From Heteroscillospira sp050943935 (GTDB lineage: Bacteria; Bacillota; Clostridia; Oscillospirales; Oscillospiraceae), in NCBI GenBank assembly GCA_050943935.1, contig JBMNQC010000003.1:62001-126000 (forward strand): DNA of 64,000 bases. Direction: 5' to 3'. The notes under the pieces were generated by a model that was not told where the DNA came from, searched no databases, and worked only from the letters and a program-made list of their open reading frames with translations. Both the position numbers and the translations under genes were made by a program. Position 1 is the stretch's first letter. Every line of letters starts with the position of its first letter. Positions 47,697 to 56,210 of the stretch are shown here, in pieces.

Positions 47697-47724
47697 TTGA
47701 CTTTTAAGTAAAAAATGCTAATAT
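47697..47724 (+). promoter_or_regulatory. Promoter of the aconitase X / betaine operon
   Basis: TTGACT (47697-47702) and TAATAT (47719-47724) with a 16-base spacer, about 95 bases before the first start codon. Confidence 0.7.
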
Positions 47725-47820
47725 TTAAGTACATAAGAGAAGCGCAGCGCTCTGAACAAGGAATTGGGATTTTTAGAAATATAAATTTCAATTTTTACGG
47801 TAGTGAAAGGAAGTGTGCGT

Positions 47821-49116
47821 ATGGTTAAACTAACAGCATACGAGCAGCAAATGTATGACGGCGAATTTGGCCCCTTTAAGCAGAAGGCGATTCAAAAGAT
47901 TGTGGATTACGCCAACGCCCTGGGCGCCGAAGAGCTTTGCGTTGTAACCAAGGCTACGGTGTATCTGGGCTATCATCCTTATCTGGACGCCATACAATCC
48001 GAGGATTATAATGAGATATTCTCCCGCATGGTGCTGTGCGAGCACACCGACAAGGTATACGAGCTGGACAAATTCAGCGACGAATGCTTTTCCCAAACCT
48101 GCGTCGGCCCCTGCGACCACTACTGCCATGAGCCGGTGAATATTTCCAAAGAGGTATTCGATAAAAACCGCAAATTTCTGGAACTCACAAAAGAGGCCGG
48201 CGTAAGCATAGCAGGCAGCTGCACCCCCTATCTCAGCGGCTGGCTGCCGCTCCGCGGAGAGCATTTTGTATCTACCGAATCCAGCAATATTCTCATGTGC
48301 AACTCGCTGCTTGGAGCCTGCGCCAACGCCGACGGCCTTGAAGCCACCGCCTGGGCGGCCATATGCGGGCGTACCCCTCTATGGGGAAACCACATTTTGG
48401 AAAACCGCTACGCTACTCATGTGGTGGATATAGAATGTAAAAGCGACACCTCCTTCGACTGGGACGTAATAGGACACGCTCTAGGCCGCCTTCTCACCGA
48501 AGGCAATGAGCGCCCAGTAATTGCAAGGGGCTTCAAAAAGCCCGATATAAACAAGCTAAAGCGCTGCTATGGCTCTCTGGCCACCACCAGCGGCTGTGAG
48601 CTGTGCCATGTGGTGGGCTGCACCGCCGAGGCCCCCACCCTGGAGGCCGCGCTGGCAGGACACGAGCCCCAGGGGCACATCGTCATCACTCAGGAGGAAT
48701 ACGACAAATCCGTTGATTTCCTCTGCGACAAGGACAGCGCCGATGTTCAGCTCATAGTCCTGGGCTGTCCCCATTATTCTCTGGAGGAGCTGCGGGACGT
48801 TTCCCGACTGCTTGACGGCAAGAAAATAGCGGATAATGTAAATCTCCAGATTTGGACGGACATGACCATGCAGCAGCTGGCTGTGGTAAACGGCTACGCC
48901 AAGATTATTGAGGATTCCGGCGCACATCTGCTCAACAGCGCCTGCCCTCTGGTATGCGGACGGACGGCATACGATATAGTCACCAGCGGCTACGCTTCGG
49001 ACGGCGCAAAGCAGGTGCACTATGTAAAATCCGATCTGAGCGGAAAAGACTGCAAGGTTTTCTACGGCAGCACGGAGAAATGCATTGAGGCCGCCATTAC
49101 AGGAAGGTGGGAATAA
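47821..49116 (+). CDS. Aconitase X catalytic (large) subunit
   Basis: A 431-residue member of the aconitase X (DUF521) family, the large chain of the split form. Candidate Fe-S or active-site cysteines lie in GSCTPYL (Cys134), LGCPHYS (Cys316) and NSACPLVCG (Cys375, Cys379); STESSN (about 151-156) is another conserved-looking stretch. Characterised relatives are cis-3-hydroxy-L-proline dehydratase in bacteria and mevalonate-5-phosphate dehydratase in archaea. The betaine transporter and methyltransferase downstream favour a hydroxyproline-like substrate (inference). Start ATG 47821 with AAAGGAAG upstream. First gene of a five-gene operon, three bases before the small subunit. Confidence 0.88.
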   Translation: MVKLTAYEQQMYDGEFGPFKQKAIQKIVDYANALGAEELCVVTKATVYLGYHPYLDAIQSEDYNEIFSRMVLCEHTDKVYELDKFSDECFSQTCVGPCDHYCHEPVNISKEVFDKNRKFLELTKEAGVSIAGSCTPYLSGWLPLRGEHFVSTESSNILMCNSLLGACANADGLEATAWAAICGRTPLWGNHILENRYATHVVDIECKSDTSFDWDVIGHALGRLLTEGNERPVIARGFKKPDINKLKRCYGSLATTSGCELCHVVGCTAEAPTLEAALAGHEPQGHIVITQEEYDKSVDFLCDKDSADVQLIVLGCPHYSLEELRDVSRLLDGKKIADNVNLQIWTDMTMQQLAVVNGYAKIIEDSGAHLLNSACPLVCGRTAYDIVTSGYASDGAKQVHYVKSDLSGKDCKVFYGSTEKCIEAAITGRWE

Positions 49117-49118
49117 CA

Positions 49119-49541
49119 ATGAAGAAATTCACGCTTCAGGGCAGAGGCGCCTATCCGGGAAAGGCCAGGGGAGAGGCCCTTGTGTGTCCCCAGAGCATAC
49201 AGGGCTGGGCCGGAGTCAGCGAGGTCACCGGTCTTATAATCGAAACCGGGCATGTTGAAGAAGGCAAAAGCGTAAAGGGCAAAATTCTGGTAATCCCCTA
49301 CGGCAAAGGCTCTACCGGCTGGTCCGGGCACTTCCACTCCGCCGCAGTAGCCGGCTTTTCTCCCGCCGGATGGGTGTTCAGCAGTATAGATTCCCGCTGC
49401 GGCGTGGCAGCCGCGGCTCTGGAGATACCCGCTGTGGCGGATTTCCCCGAGGGCAAGGAGCTGTTTAACCTGATTCGCACCGGCGACCTTCTGGAGATAG
49501 ACGGAGACACGGGCACCCTTACAGTTATGAGAGAGGAGTGA
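49119..49541 (+). CDS. Aconitase X swivel (small) subunit
   Basis: A 140-residue DUF126-type swivel domain: GRGAYPGKARGEALVCPQSI, then GWAGVSEVTG and the active-site loop IPYGKGSTGWSGHFHSAAVA, which corresponds to the serine-rich PxGxGS loop of the family. It completes the active site of the large subunit. It starts two bases after the large-subunit stop. The loop reads GKGSTGWS rather than the more usual GRGSSSGS, which may shift substrate preference. Confidence 0.87.
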   Translation: MKKFTLQGRGAYPGKARGEALVCPQSIQGWAGVSEVTGLIIETGHVEEGKSVKGKILVIPYGKGSTGWSGHFHSAAVAGFSPAGWVFSSIDSRCGVAAAALEIPAVADFPEGKELFNLIRTGDLLEIDGDTGTLTVMREE

Positions 49542-49548
49542 GCACAGC

Positions 49549-49878
49549 ATGCCTCAGATAAGTATGAGAGGAATGAGTCCCCAGCTTGCCCTGGAGCTGG
49601 CGCCGGAGGTGAAAAAAGCAGTAGTAAGCGCCACCGGCACGGACGAAAAGTATGTTACAACGGAATACATCTGCTCCTTTCAAATGGACGATTCCGGAAT
49701 GTCCCAGGGCTTTTCAAAGGTGGATATTCTCTGGCTTTCGGGCAGAAGCCAGGAGCTCCACGACAAAACGGCAGAGGCCGTGACCAACGTATTCAGACAG
49801 AGAGGCATAGACAGGCTGCAAATTGCTTTTATAAATCTTCCCCCCAGCCATTTCTATGATGACGGCACACATTATTGA
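49549..49878 (+). CDS. Small tautomerase-superfamily-like protein (DUF1904-like)
   Basis: A 109-residue protein that begins Met-Pro (MPQISMRGMSPQLALELAPE), so processing would expose Pro1, the catalytic base of the 4-oxalocrotonate tautomerase/MIF fold. TGTDEKYVTTEYICS and DILWLSGRSQELHDKTAEAV fit one beta-alpha-beta repeat of that fold. I place it in or near DUF1904 with moderate certainty. It lies seven bases after the aconitase X small subunit. A tautomerase would fit conversion of an enamine-type dehydration product. Confidence 0.65.
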   Translation: MPQISMRGMSPQLALELAPEVKKAVVSATGTDEKYVTTEYICSFQMDDSGMSQGFSKVDILWLSGRSQELHDKTAEAVTNVFRQRGIDRLQIAFINLPPSHFYDDGTHY

Positions 49879-49905
49879 AGCAAAACAATATGAGGAGGAG
49901 AAAGT

Positions 49906-51477
49906 ATGAGTTCCAAGAAACCCAGATATGACTACATAGTCATAGGTCTTACTTCCATAGTCTTTGCAATAATCTTCGCAGCCAGTCAGATAAATGAAGA
50001 AGGATTTATGGGTGCAATAAACACCATCCTTAACTTCTGCTACGAAAACCTCGGCTGGTTCATTAACCTTGCAACCCTGTTCGCCATATTTGTTGCAGTA
50101 TTTTTCCTTATAAGCAAGTACGGCAACATAGTAATCGGCGGCAAGGATGCGAAACCCGAGTTCTCAACATTTTCATGGTGGGCAATCTCCCTGACCGCCG
50201 GCATGGGCATGGGCATCGTATTCTTCCCCGCCGCCGAGGTTATCGAGTATGCTTTCCGTCCCGGCACCGGTCTTGCATTTGAACCCGGCTCCTATCAGGC
50301 CATAGTCTGGGGTATGGAGCAGACCATGATGCACTGGTCCGTTACCCTCTACGGCGTATATGTTCTGGGCGGTCTGCTGGCAGCCTATGTGTTCTATAAC
50401 CTGAAGAAGCCCTTCAGCGTTGCTTCCACCCTGTATCCCACCTTCGGCGATAAGGTCTACAAATATCGCAGCTGGATTGACGGCTTTATTACGCTGGCCA
50501 TTGTGGGCGGTGTTGCAGGTTCCTTCGGCTACGGTATCCTGCAGGTGGCCGACGGTCTCAATCAGGTTATCGGCCTGCCCGAGAACAACGCGGTATTCAC
50601 CGGCATCGCCGTCGTCATCACCCTGATTGCCACCCTCAGCGCCGTCACCGGCCTTAAGAAAGGCATACAGTGGCTGGGCGACAATAACGCCAAGCTCTTT
50701 ATCATTCTGCTTATCTTCGTCGCGGTTACCGGCCCCCTCACCTTCTCTCTAAATCTGGGCGTTGAGTCCACCGGCAGCATGGTTAACAACTTCTTTAAGA
50801 ACATGACCTACTGCGAGCCCATGGGCGGCTCCGGCAAGTGGAGCATCTGGTGGAACTGGCTGTGGTACATCGACTTCTTTATCTTTGCGCCCACCACAGG
50901 ACTGTTCCTCGCCCGTCTCGGCAAGGGCCGCACCATCCGTCAGTTCGTCACCGTGAACATGGTAGCCCCCAGCATCTTCTGCATCATCTGGACCTGGCTG
51001 TTCGGCGGCCTGGCAGCCCACGCTCAGCTCACCGGCATCATGGACGTAAATGCCGTTCTGCTTGAGCGCGGCACCGACGCCGTCATGCTGGCTCTGTTCG
51101 ATCTGCTGCCCTTCTCCAAGGCCGGCAAGGTGTTCATGATGGTAATTGTTCTCATTTCTTTCATCACTCTGGTAAACGCAACCATCAACACCGTAGCCAA
51201 AATGAGCATTAAGGCCTCTACCCGCGAGGAAGAGGAGGCCGATCCTCCCAAGGGCATCCAGATTTTCTGGGGCGTTCTCATGGGCGGCGTAGCTCTTCTG
51301 TTCATGCTGTTGGGCGGTCTGGACGGTGCAAAATCCGTAAAACTGCTGGTTGCCATACCCGTTGTGTTCATGGAGGTAATTGCCGGCTACGGTCTGCTGC
51401 GCACATTCCTCAAAAAGAAATATGTAGAGGTTGAGGAAATTGAAGGCATAAAACCCGCTGAAGCGGAAAAAGAATGA
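49906..51477 (+). CDS. BCCT family betaine/carnitine/choline transporter
   Basis: A 523-residue, twelve-helix secondary transporter. The family signature region is WSIWWNWLWYIDFFIFAPTT followed by GLFLARLGKGRTIRQFV, with the tryptophan-rich box that forms the trimethylammonium site. GMGMGIVFFPAAEVIEYA is the first glycine-rich helix. It imports quaternary-ammonium compounds with a cation or by exchange. Its place between aconitase X and an MttB-type gene suggests a betaine used as nutrient rather than as osmolyte. Confidence 0.95.
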   Translation: MSSKKPRYDYIVIGLTSIVFAIIFAASQINEEGFMGAINTILNFCYENLGWFINLATLFAIFVAVFFLISKYGNIVIGGKDAKPEFSTFSWWAISLTAGMGMGIVFFPAAEVIEYAFRPGTGLAFEPGSYQAIVWGMEQTMMHWSVTLYGVYVLGGLLAAYVFYNLKKPFSVASTLYPTFGDKVYKYRSWIDGFITLAIVGGVAGSFGYGILQVADGLNQVIGLPENNAVFTGIAVVITLIATLSAVTGLKKGIQWLGDNNAKLFIILLIFVAVTGPLTFSLNLGVESTGSMVNNFFKNMTYCEPMGGSGKWSIWWNWLWYIDFFIFAPTTGLFLARLGKGRTIRQFVTVNMVAPSIFCIIWTWLFGGLAAHAQLTGIMDVNAVLLERGTDAVMLALFDLLPFSKAGKVFMMVIVLISFITLVNATINTVAKMSIKASTREEEEADPPKGIQIFWGVLMGGVALLFMLLGGLDGAKSVKLLVAIPVVFMEVIAGYGLLRTFLKKKYVEVEEIEGIKPAEAEKE

Positions 51478-51495
51478 TTTCCGGAGGACAGCAAT

Positions 51496-52899
51496 ATGAA
51501 AGTAAAAGGCAATTTTCTCTCTCAGGCAGAGATAGAAAAAATTCACGAACTGTCGGTGAAGGTGCTCGCCGAACAGGGTGTGGAGCTGGAAGACCCCTAT
51601 GCCGTAGAGGTTTTCAAATCCCACGGCGCAAGGGTTGACGGACGCATAGTCTATATTGACGAGGCCATGCTCAAATCCGCTTTGGAAAGCACGCCTTCTG
51701 TTTTTGAGATAAACGGAAGAAACGGCAAAAAGGTTCTTATAGGCGAGGAGCACTCTGTCATAGCCCCCGTATCAGGACCTCTGTATGTGCGCCGGGGCGA
51801 CGACATACACCGCAACACCGCATTGGATTATAAAAATTTCCAGAAAATGCACCACAACAGTCCGCTTATGGACATGCTTAACCCCAACCTTATAGAGCCT
51901 TCGGATATAGCCAGAAGCGTTGTCCGCAATTACCAGATGGCGGTATGCCTGAAGTATACGGACAAGCCCCTTATAGGTCTGACCACATCTCCCGAGGATA
52001 CCGTCAACAGTATAGAGATGATTCAGCGCTTTTATGGCACCAAGGAGAACGTCACTCTTGGAATAATCAATGTTATCTCTCCTTTGAAATACGACCTGAC
52101 CATGCTCACCGCCGTGCGCCTCTGCGCGGAGCGCCGTCAGCCCATGATGTTCGCCTGCTGCTCCATGCCCGGCGCCACCAGCCCGGTCAGCCTGTTCGGC
52201 ACTATGATAGTAAATAACGCCGAGGTTCTGGCAGGCATAGTCTACGCCCAGCTGCTCTGCCCCGGCATAGGCTGCCTTTACGGCAACACCACAGGAAGCT
52301 GCGATCTGCGCTACGTAACCCCCAGCATCGGCTCTCCCGAAACCGCGCTGTTCATCTACGCTTCCGCCGCCATGGCCCAATACTATAACATCCCCTGCCG
52401 CACCGGCGGCGCGCTGTCGGACGCAAAAGCCGTTGACTGGCAGGCTGGCGTTGAGTCCATTATGACCATGCTGCCTTCCATGATGTCCAGCAGCAACTTC
52501 ATTCTCCACGCCTGCGGCGTTATGGATTCTTTCAGCACCATCAGCTACGAGAAGTATATACTGGACGAGCAGAACATCGAGATGATCCGCAAAATAACCG
52601 AGGGCATAAGCTTTGGCGACGATGAAGAAGAATACGATAACATCGATGAAGTCGGCCCCGGCGGACAGTTCCTGCAAACCATGCACACTCTGACGAATCT
52701 GCGCAGCGAGCTATATACTCCCAAGTATTTCCACAAAATGAGCTATGACACCTGGGCCAATTCCGGCGCCAAGAGCGTATGTCAGCTGGCGCTTGACGAG
52801 GCGGACCGCCGTATCGCGGCTTACGAGCCCGTAGCTCTGCTGCCTGAGCAGGACGAAATTCTGCGCAGCTATATTGGCAGCCTGCTGGACACCTTCTGA
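51496..52899 (+). CDS. MttB-superfamily (trimethylamine/betaine) methyltransferase, non-pyrrolysine
   Basis: A 467-residue member of the trimethylamine methyltransferase family, read through without any in-frame amber codon, so it is a non-pyrrolysine member. Known ones demethylate glycine betaine (MtgB), proline betaine (MtpB) or carnitine (MtcB) onto a corrinoid protein. Conserved-looking stretches include VIAPVSGPLYVRRGDDIHRN, FACCSMPGATSPVSLFGTMI and PCRTGGALSDAKAVDWQAG. No corrinoid protein, RamA activator or MtaA/MtqA partner lies in the window, so these must be elsewhere or the reaction differs. Last gene of the operon; GGAGG upstream of ATG. Confidence 0.9.
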   Translation: MKVKGNFLSQAEIEKIHELSVKVLAEQGVELEDPYAVEVFKSHGARVDGRIVYIDEAMLKSALESTPSVFEINGRNGKKVLIGEEHSVIAPVSGPLYVRRGDDIHRNTALDYKNFQKMHHNSPLMDMLNPNLIEPSDIARSVVRNYQMAVCLKYTDKPLIGLTTSPEDTVNSIEMIQRFYGTKENVTLGIINVISPLKYDLTMLTAVRLCAERRQPMMFACCSMPGATSPVSLFGTMIVNNAEVLAGIVYAQLLCPGIGCLYGNTTGSCDLRYVTPSIGSPETALFIYASAAMAQYYNIPCRTGGALSDAKAVDWQAGVESIMTMLPSMMSSSNFILHACGVMDSFSTISYEKYILDEQNIEMIRKITEGISFGDDEEEYDNIDEVGPGGQFLQTMHTLTNLRSELYTPKYFHKMSYDTWANSGAKSVCQLALDEADRRIAAYEPVALLPEQDEILRSYIGSLLDTF

Positions 52900-52918
52900 T
52901 ATTTCCCTCTCTTACAAG

Positions 52919-52946
52919 AAATCCGCCGCAGCCGCGGCGGATTTCA
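52919..52946 (+). terminator. Terminator of the aconitase X / betaine operon
   Basis: AAATCCGCCGC-AGCC-GCGGCGGATTT, 20 bases after the stop codon, with a short T tract. Confidence 0.8.
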
Positions 52947-52975
52947 TATATGGGGCCTTCAGGTCACAGTAATCA

Positions 52976-53009
52976 GCACCGCCGGATGAGCTTTTTCATC
53001 CGGCGGTGC
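52976..53009. repeat. Strong hairpin between convergent genes
   Basis: GCACCGCCGGATGA / TCATCCGGCGGTGC perfect 14-base-pair stem with loop GCTTTT. On the minus strand it lies 40 bases beyond the ATPase gene but has no T run. Confidence 0.6.
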
Positions 53010-53048
53010 GCTTTATGTCTGTATGGGCATTTACCGCCCTTGGGTGCG

Positions 53049-53765
53049 TCAGTCCTTCAGCAGATAGCGTATCATCTGCTCCGGGCAATCCAGAAAGCGC
53101 TTGGTTATCCGGTAGTGCTCCGTATCTCTGTACTCCGCGGGCTGTATACCGGAGCCGGTAAACTCCAGTATCTCCGCATTGGGATAGGCCATAAGTATGG
53201 GCGAGTGGGTGGCTATGATGAGCTGGGAGTTTTTCTTCACCAGCTCGTCTATGGCCACAATGAGGGACAGCAGCCGCTGAGGCGACAGGGCCGATTCCGG
53301 CTCGTCCAGTATATACAGGCCGTTTCCGGTAAAGCGGTTCAGCACCAACGACAGGAACGCCTCCCCGTGGGACTGCTCATGGAAGGACACTCCCCCGTAG
53401 CGCTCAAGGGTGCTGTTCCTGTCCAGATAGCTGGCTGTGTTGTAAAAGCTCTCCGCCCGCAGGAAAAAGCCGTCGCTTGGGTAGCCGGTCTTAACGGCGG
53501 TAAGGCATTTATACAGCTCCGAGTGGCTGGCCCGGGTGGAAAAGTAAAAATCCCGCGAGCCGCCCTCGGGATTAAAGCCCATGGCCACGGCTATGGCCTC
53601 CAGCAGGGTGGACTTGCCCGTGCCGTTTTCGCCCACAAAAAAGGTAACGGGCTTTGTAAAGCGCAGCTCCTCCATACGGCTCAGGCAGCGCACCGCGGGA
53701 AGCTCAGAGAGATAAGAGGACTTGTCCGGCTCCTCCCGCAGCCGTATACCGCTGAGATAGTTCAT
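53049..53765 (-). CDS. AAA/ABC-type ATPase
   Basis: A 238-residue single-domain ATPase with Walker A VGENGTGKSTLLEAI (about residues 44-58), signature-like SHGEAFLSLV, Walker B GLYILDEPESALSP and switch histidine ATHSP. It resembles stand-alone chromosomal SMC-like/AAA_21 ATPases without membrane or coiled-coil parts. Its start overlaps the stop of the TfoX-like gene by four bases. Role unknown; no toxin or nuclease partner of defence systems is visible. Confidence 0.85.
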   Translation of the reverse strand: MNYLSGIRLREEPDKSSYLSELPAVRCLSRMEELRFTKPVTFFVGENGTGKSTLLEAIAVAMGFNPEGGSRDFYFSTRASHSELYKCLTAVKTGYPSDGFFLRAESFYNTASYLDRNSTLERYGGVSFHEQSHGEAFLSLVLNRFTGNGLYILDEPESALSPQRLLSLIVAIDELVKKNSQLIIATHSPILMAYPNAEILEFTGSGIQPAEYRDTEHYRITKRFLDCPEQMIRYLLKD

Positions 53766-54094
53766 AGCGTCCCGCTCCGCTTTCTTTTCTTCGGCTTGGG
53801 CCGTGGTGTGATTGGCTCCAGCACGGATATCACCGCCAGAGTCAGCTCCACGTTCTCTATGTCCAGTATGTAGTGCTCCCGCGCGCCCTCATAGGGCAGT
53901 CCGGTCTCCGCGTCGGCGAGGAGTTCCGAAAGCTCTGGAAGCATTTTTACAAACACGGTGTTGTCGCACACCAGCAGCAGGGGCTTGTCGTTTACATACA
54001 CCATGTATTCACCGAACATTTTCCGGCTGCGTACTGCACCCGCTCCCTGTATCTGCTCGCAGACAAATTCGGCGTAGTCCGCTGTTGTAGCCAT
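53762..54094 (-). CDS. TfoX N-terminal domain protein
   Basis: A 110-residue protein matching the TfoX/Sxy N-terminal domain: MATTADYAEFVCEQIQGAGA, then VRSRKMFGEYMVYVNDKPLL. The tail is basic (RPKPKKRKRSGTL), suggesting nucleic-acid contact. TfoX controls competence in Gram-negatives; stand-alone N-domains in Firmicutes have no settled role. I used ATG 54094, which has GGGAGG upstream; the longer frame overlaps the antiporter gene. Coupled to the ATPase gene. Confidence 0.8.
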   Translation of the reverse strand: MATTADYAEFVCEQIQGAGAVRSRKMFGEYMVYVNDKPLLLVCDNTVFVKMLPELSELLADAETGLPYEGAREHYILDIENVELTLAVISVLEPITPRPKPKKRKRSGTL

Positions 54095-54149
54095 GGAGAC
54101 CGCCTCCCATTTTTCACATTTTTTATTCATTTGATAGACTAATATCATC

Positions 54150-55487
54150 TTATAAACCCTTGTGTACACTAGAAATTGTTGTTGGCTTATGTATTAAAGC
54201 CTCTACAACCAAATTCCATAACGGTACCAAGTACAAATAGCAAGCCGCAAGAATACTTGAAATAGGTGCTCCTGCTGATGAAAGCGGGACAGTACTGGCA
54301 ATCGACCATGGAATTAGCGGTGCAATAAGAACTGCTGTATTCTCCAGATGAATGGCCATTTTTTGCTCGTCACGTTCCAAATCCTCGCATAACTGATAGG
54401 TCAGCATAATAGACAGCGTTTGATTGCAGGCAATCATACTTGTCAAGACGGCTGTAATGAACGTTCCGCCATAAGGCGTGAGACGTTGACTTGCTTTTTC
54501 TATAACCGCTTTGATGCCGTCGAGAAATCCTGTCCCTTTGAACATTCCAGAAAAGCAGGAGGATAAACAAACAATGCAGAAAACTCTCGCCATAGAAAGA
54601 ACTCCGCCGCCGGAAATCATGTCCGAAAGCGTCTGATTGTCCGGGTGATACCCCAAAGCAGCAACTTTCAGCAGCTCCGGGAGAGAAATCCCTTGGACAA
54701 AGAGAGCACTCAAAGCAGCGGTTATAATACTGACTGCCATTGTTTTTTTCACATCTATACGGAACAAAGACATAACAAGGATTACAGCCGCTGGAGCGAC
54801 TGTGATTGAATGAAAGTTGAATGATAAGCGGAATATCTCTGCAATCGCTGCGTCAACCTCGCCGGAAGTGCCCGCCGTACCAGAGGTCAGATAAATTAGG
54901 CTGGCAGCGATGAATGGAACCAGCGAAGTGACCGCCATCCGTTTCATGTTTTTGTAGATATTCGTTTTTGTCAGTTCGCATACCAGCAATGCGCTGGTAG
55001 ACATGGGAGAACACCTGTCCCCGAAATAACAGCCAGACAAAATTGCGCCGCCGATCCAGATGGGGGCTATCCCGAGGCTGTTTGAGATAGCCATACAAAT
55101 CGTTCCGACTGTTGCCGCAGCCCCAAAGGCGGTTCCAGTAAGAAACGACACCATAGATGTCAATATAAATGAAATCAACACCATCGCAGATGGGGAGCAA
55201 ATTTGTATTGCATAGTATACAATGTATGCAATCGTCCCACTAGCTCGCCATGTTCCTGTAAGTATGCCGATCAGGATGAAAATCAGCAAAATATTTCTGA
55301 CTGTGGCAACGCCGGAAAATGCCATCTTCAACATTTCCTTTGGGGTATACTTTTTATAAATCCCATAAAAGTAAAATATGACGAACCCCAGTACAAGGGG
55401 AACAAGTATGGAAATATTTGTGACAACGCAGATTAGCAGCATGGACGCGAACAATCCCAGCAATATAAGTTCAAACAATGGTATCAC
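54150..55487 (-). CDS. NhaC-family Na+/H+ or substrate antiporter
   Basis: A 445-residue polytopic protein of the NhaC family with about eleven helices; TGTAFGAAATVGTICMAIS and GGAILSGCYFGDRCSPMSTS are the family motifs. NhaC members exchange Na+ for H+ or malate for lactate. Codons are more A/T-rich than in neighbours, pointing to transfer. The annotated GTG at 55487 has no ribosome site; TTG at 55478 sits just behind AGGTGA and may be the true start. A -10 TATAAT with upstream TGC lies at 55513-55518 (minus). Confidence 0.88.
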   Translation of the reverse strand: MIPLFELILLGLFASMLLICVVTNISILVPLVLGFVIFYFYGIYKKYTPKEMLKMAFSGVATVRNILLIFILIGILTGTWRASGTIAYIVYYAIQICSPSAMVLISFILTSMVSFLTGTAFGAAATVGTICMAISNSLGIAPIWIGGAILSGCYFGDRCSPMSTSALLVCELTKTNIYKNMKRMAVTSLVPFIAASLIYLTSGTAGTSGEVDAAIAEIFRLSFNFHSITVAPAAVILVMSLFRIDVKKTMAVSIITAALSALFVQGISLPELLKVAALGYHPDNQTLSDMISGGGVLSMARVFCIVCLSSCFSGMFKGTGFLDGIKAVIEKASQRLTPYGGTFITAVLTSMIACNQTLSIMLTYQLCEDLERDEQKMAIHLENTAVLIAPLIPWSIASTVPLSSAGAPISSILAACYLYLVPLWNLVVEALIHKPTTISSVHKGL

Positions 55488-55646
55488 CTAAAATTCTGAT
55501 TTATGCGCATATATTATAGCACCAGTATTTAAATTTTTCTATCACTTACCTACATTTGTACGAATCAACCTGGCTGCCCAATCCGCCCCGGCGATTGCTT
55601 TCACGGGCAAAATCTGCTATTATTATCAGAAAAATGGAGGTGCGCC

Positions 55647-56141
55647 ATGCCCATAGAGATAGTCAGAAACGATATAACCACAATGAGGGTGGACGCCATA
55701 GTGAACGCCGCCAACGAGAGCCTGCTGGGCGGCGGCGGAGTGGACGGCTGCATACACCGGGCGGCGGGACCGGAGCTGCTGGCCGAGTGCCGTACTCTGG
55801 GTGGCTGCAAAACCGGCAGCGCAAAAATTACCGGAGCATACAGGCTGCCCTGCAAATACGTCATACACACCGTGGGCCCCGTCTGGCACGGCGGCAGCCG
55901 CGGAGAACGGGAAAAGCTGGTATCCTGCTACCGCAGCAGTCTGGCCCTGGCGCTGGAGCACGGCTGCAAAACCGTGGCCTTTCCCCTGATATCGGCGGGG
56001 GTATACGGCTACCCCAAGGCCCAGGCCATCCGCGTCGCCGCCGAAACCATAGGCGAATTTCTGGAGGAGCATGACCTTACGGTATATCTGGCGCTTTTTG
56101 ACCGGGAGGCCTTTCAGCTGGCCGAACAGCTGTTCGCCTGA
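55647..56141 (+). CDS. Macrodomain ADP-ribose-binding/hydrolase protein
   Basis: A 164-residue stand-alone macrodomain (MacroD/YmdB-macro type): DITTMRVDAIVNAANESLLGGGGVD with the catalytic-loop asparagines, GGCKTGSAKITGAY, and the second loop ISAGVYGYPKAQA. It removes ADP-ribose from proteins or deacetylates O-acetyl-ADP-ribose. TGGAGG precedes the ATG. Single gene with a bidirectional terminator behind it. Confidence 0.94.
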   Translation: MPIEIVRNDITTMRVDAIVNAANESLLGGGGVDGCIHRAAGPELLAECRTLGGCKTGSAKITGAYRLPCKYVIHTVGPVWHGGSRGEREKLVSCYRSSLALALEHGCKTVAFPLISAGVYGYPKAQAIRVAAETIGEFLEEHDLTVYLALFDREAFQLAEQLFA

Positions 56142-56157
56142 CCCGTTGGACAGGCGC

Positions 56158-56198
56158 AAAGCCCGGAACGGATGCAGAGCATCTGTTCCGGGCTTTTC
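56158..56198. terminator. Bidirectional terminator after macrodomain gene
   Basis: GCCCGGAACGGATGC-AGA-GCATCTGTTCCGGGC with A and T runs outside; serves both convergent genes. Confidence 0.88.
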
Positions 56199-56210
56199 TC
56201 TCCCCAGCCG

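Noticed and set aside
51496..52899. Pyrrolysine-containing MttB
   Set aside because: The gene is read without an internal amber codon to a normal length, so no pyrrolysine is needed.
53049..54094. AAA ATPase plus TfoX-like pair as a defence system
   Set aside because: No nuclease, reverse transcriptase or toxin-like partner; TfoX N-domain and stand-alone ATPases occur singly in many genomes.
55647..56141. Macrodomain as antitoxin of a DarT-type toxin-antitoxin pair
   Set aside because: No DarT-like ADP-ribosyltransferase lies next to it; the gene is single and the sequence fits ordinary stand-alone MacroD-type proteins.
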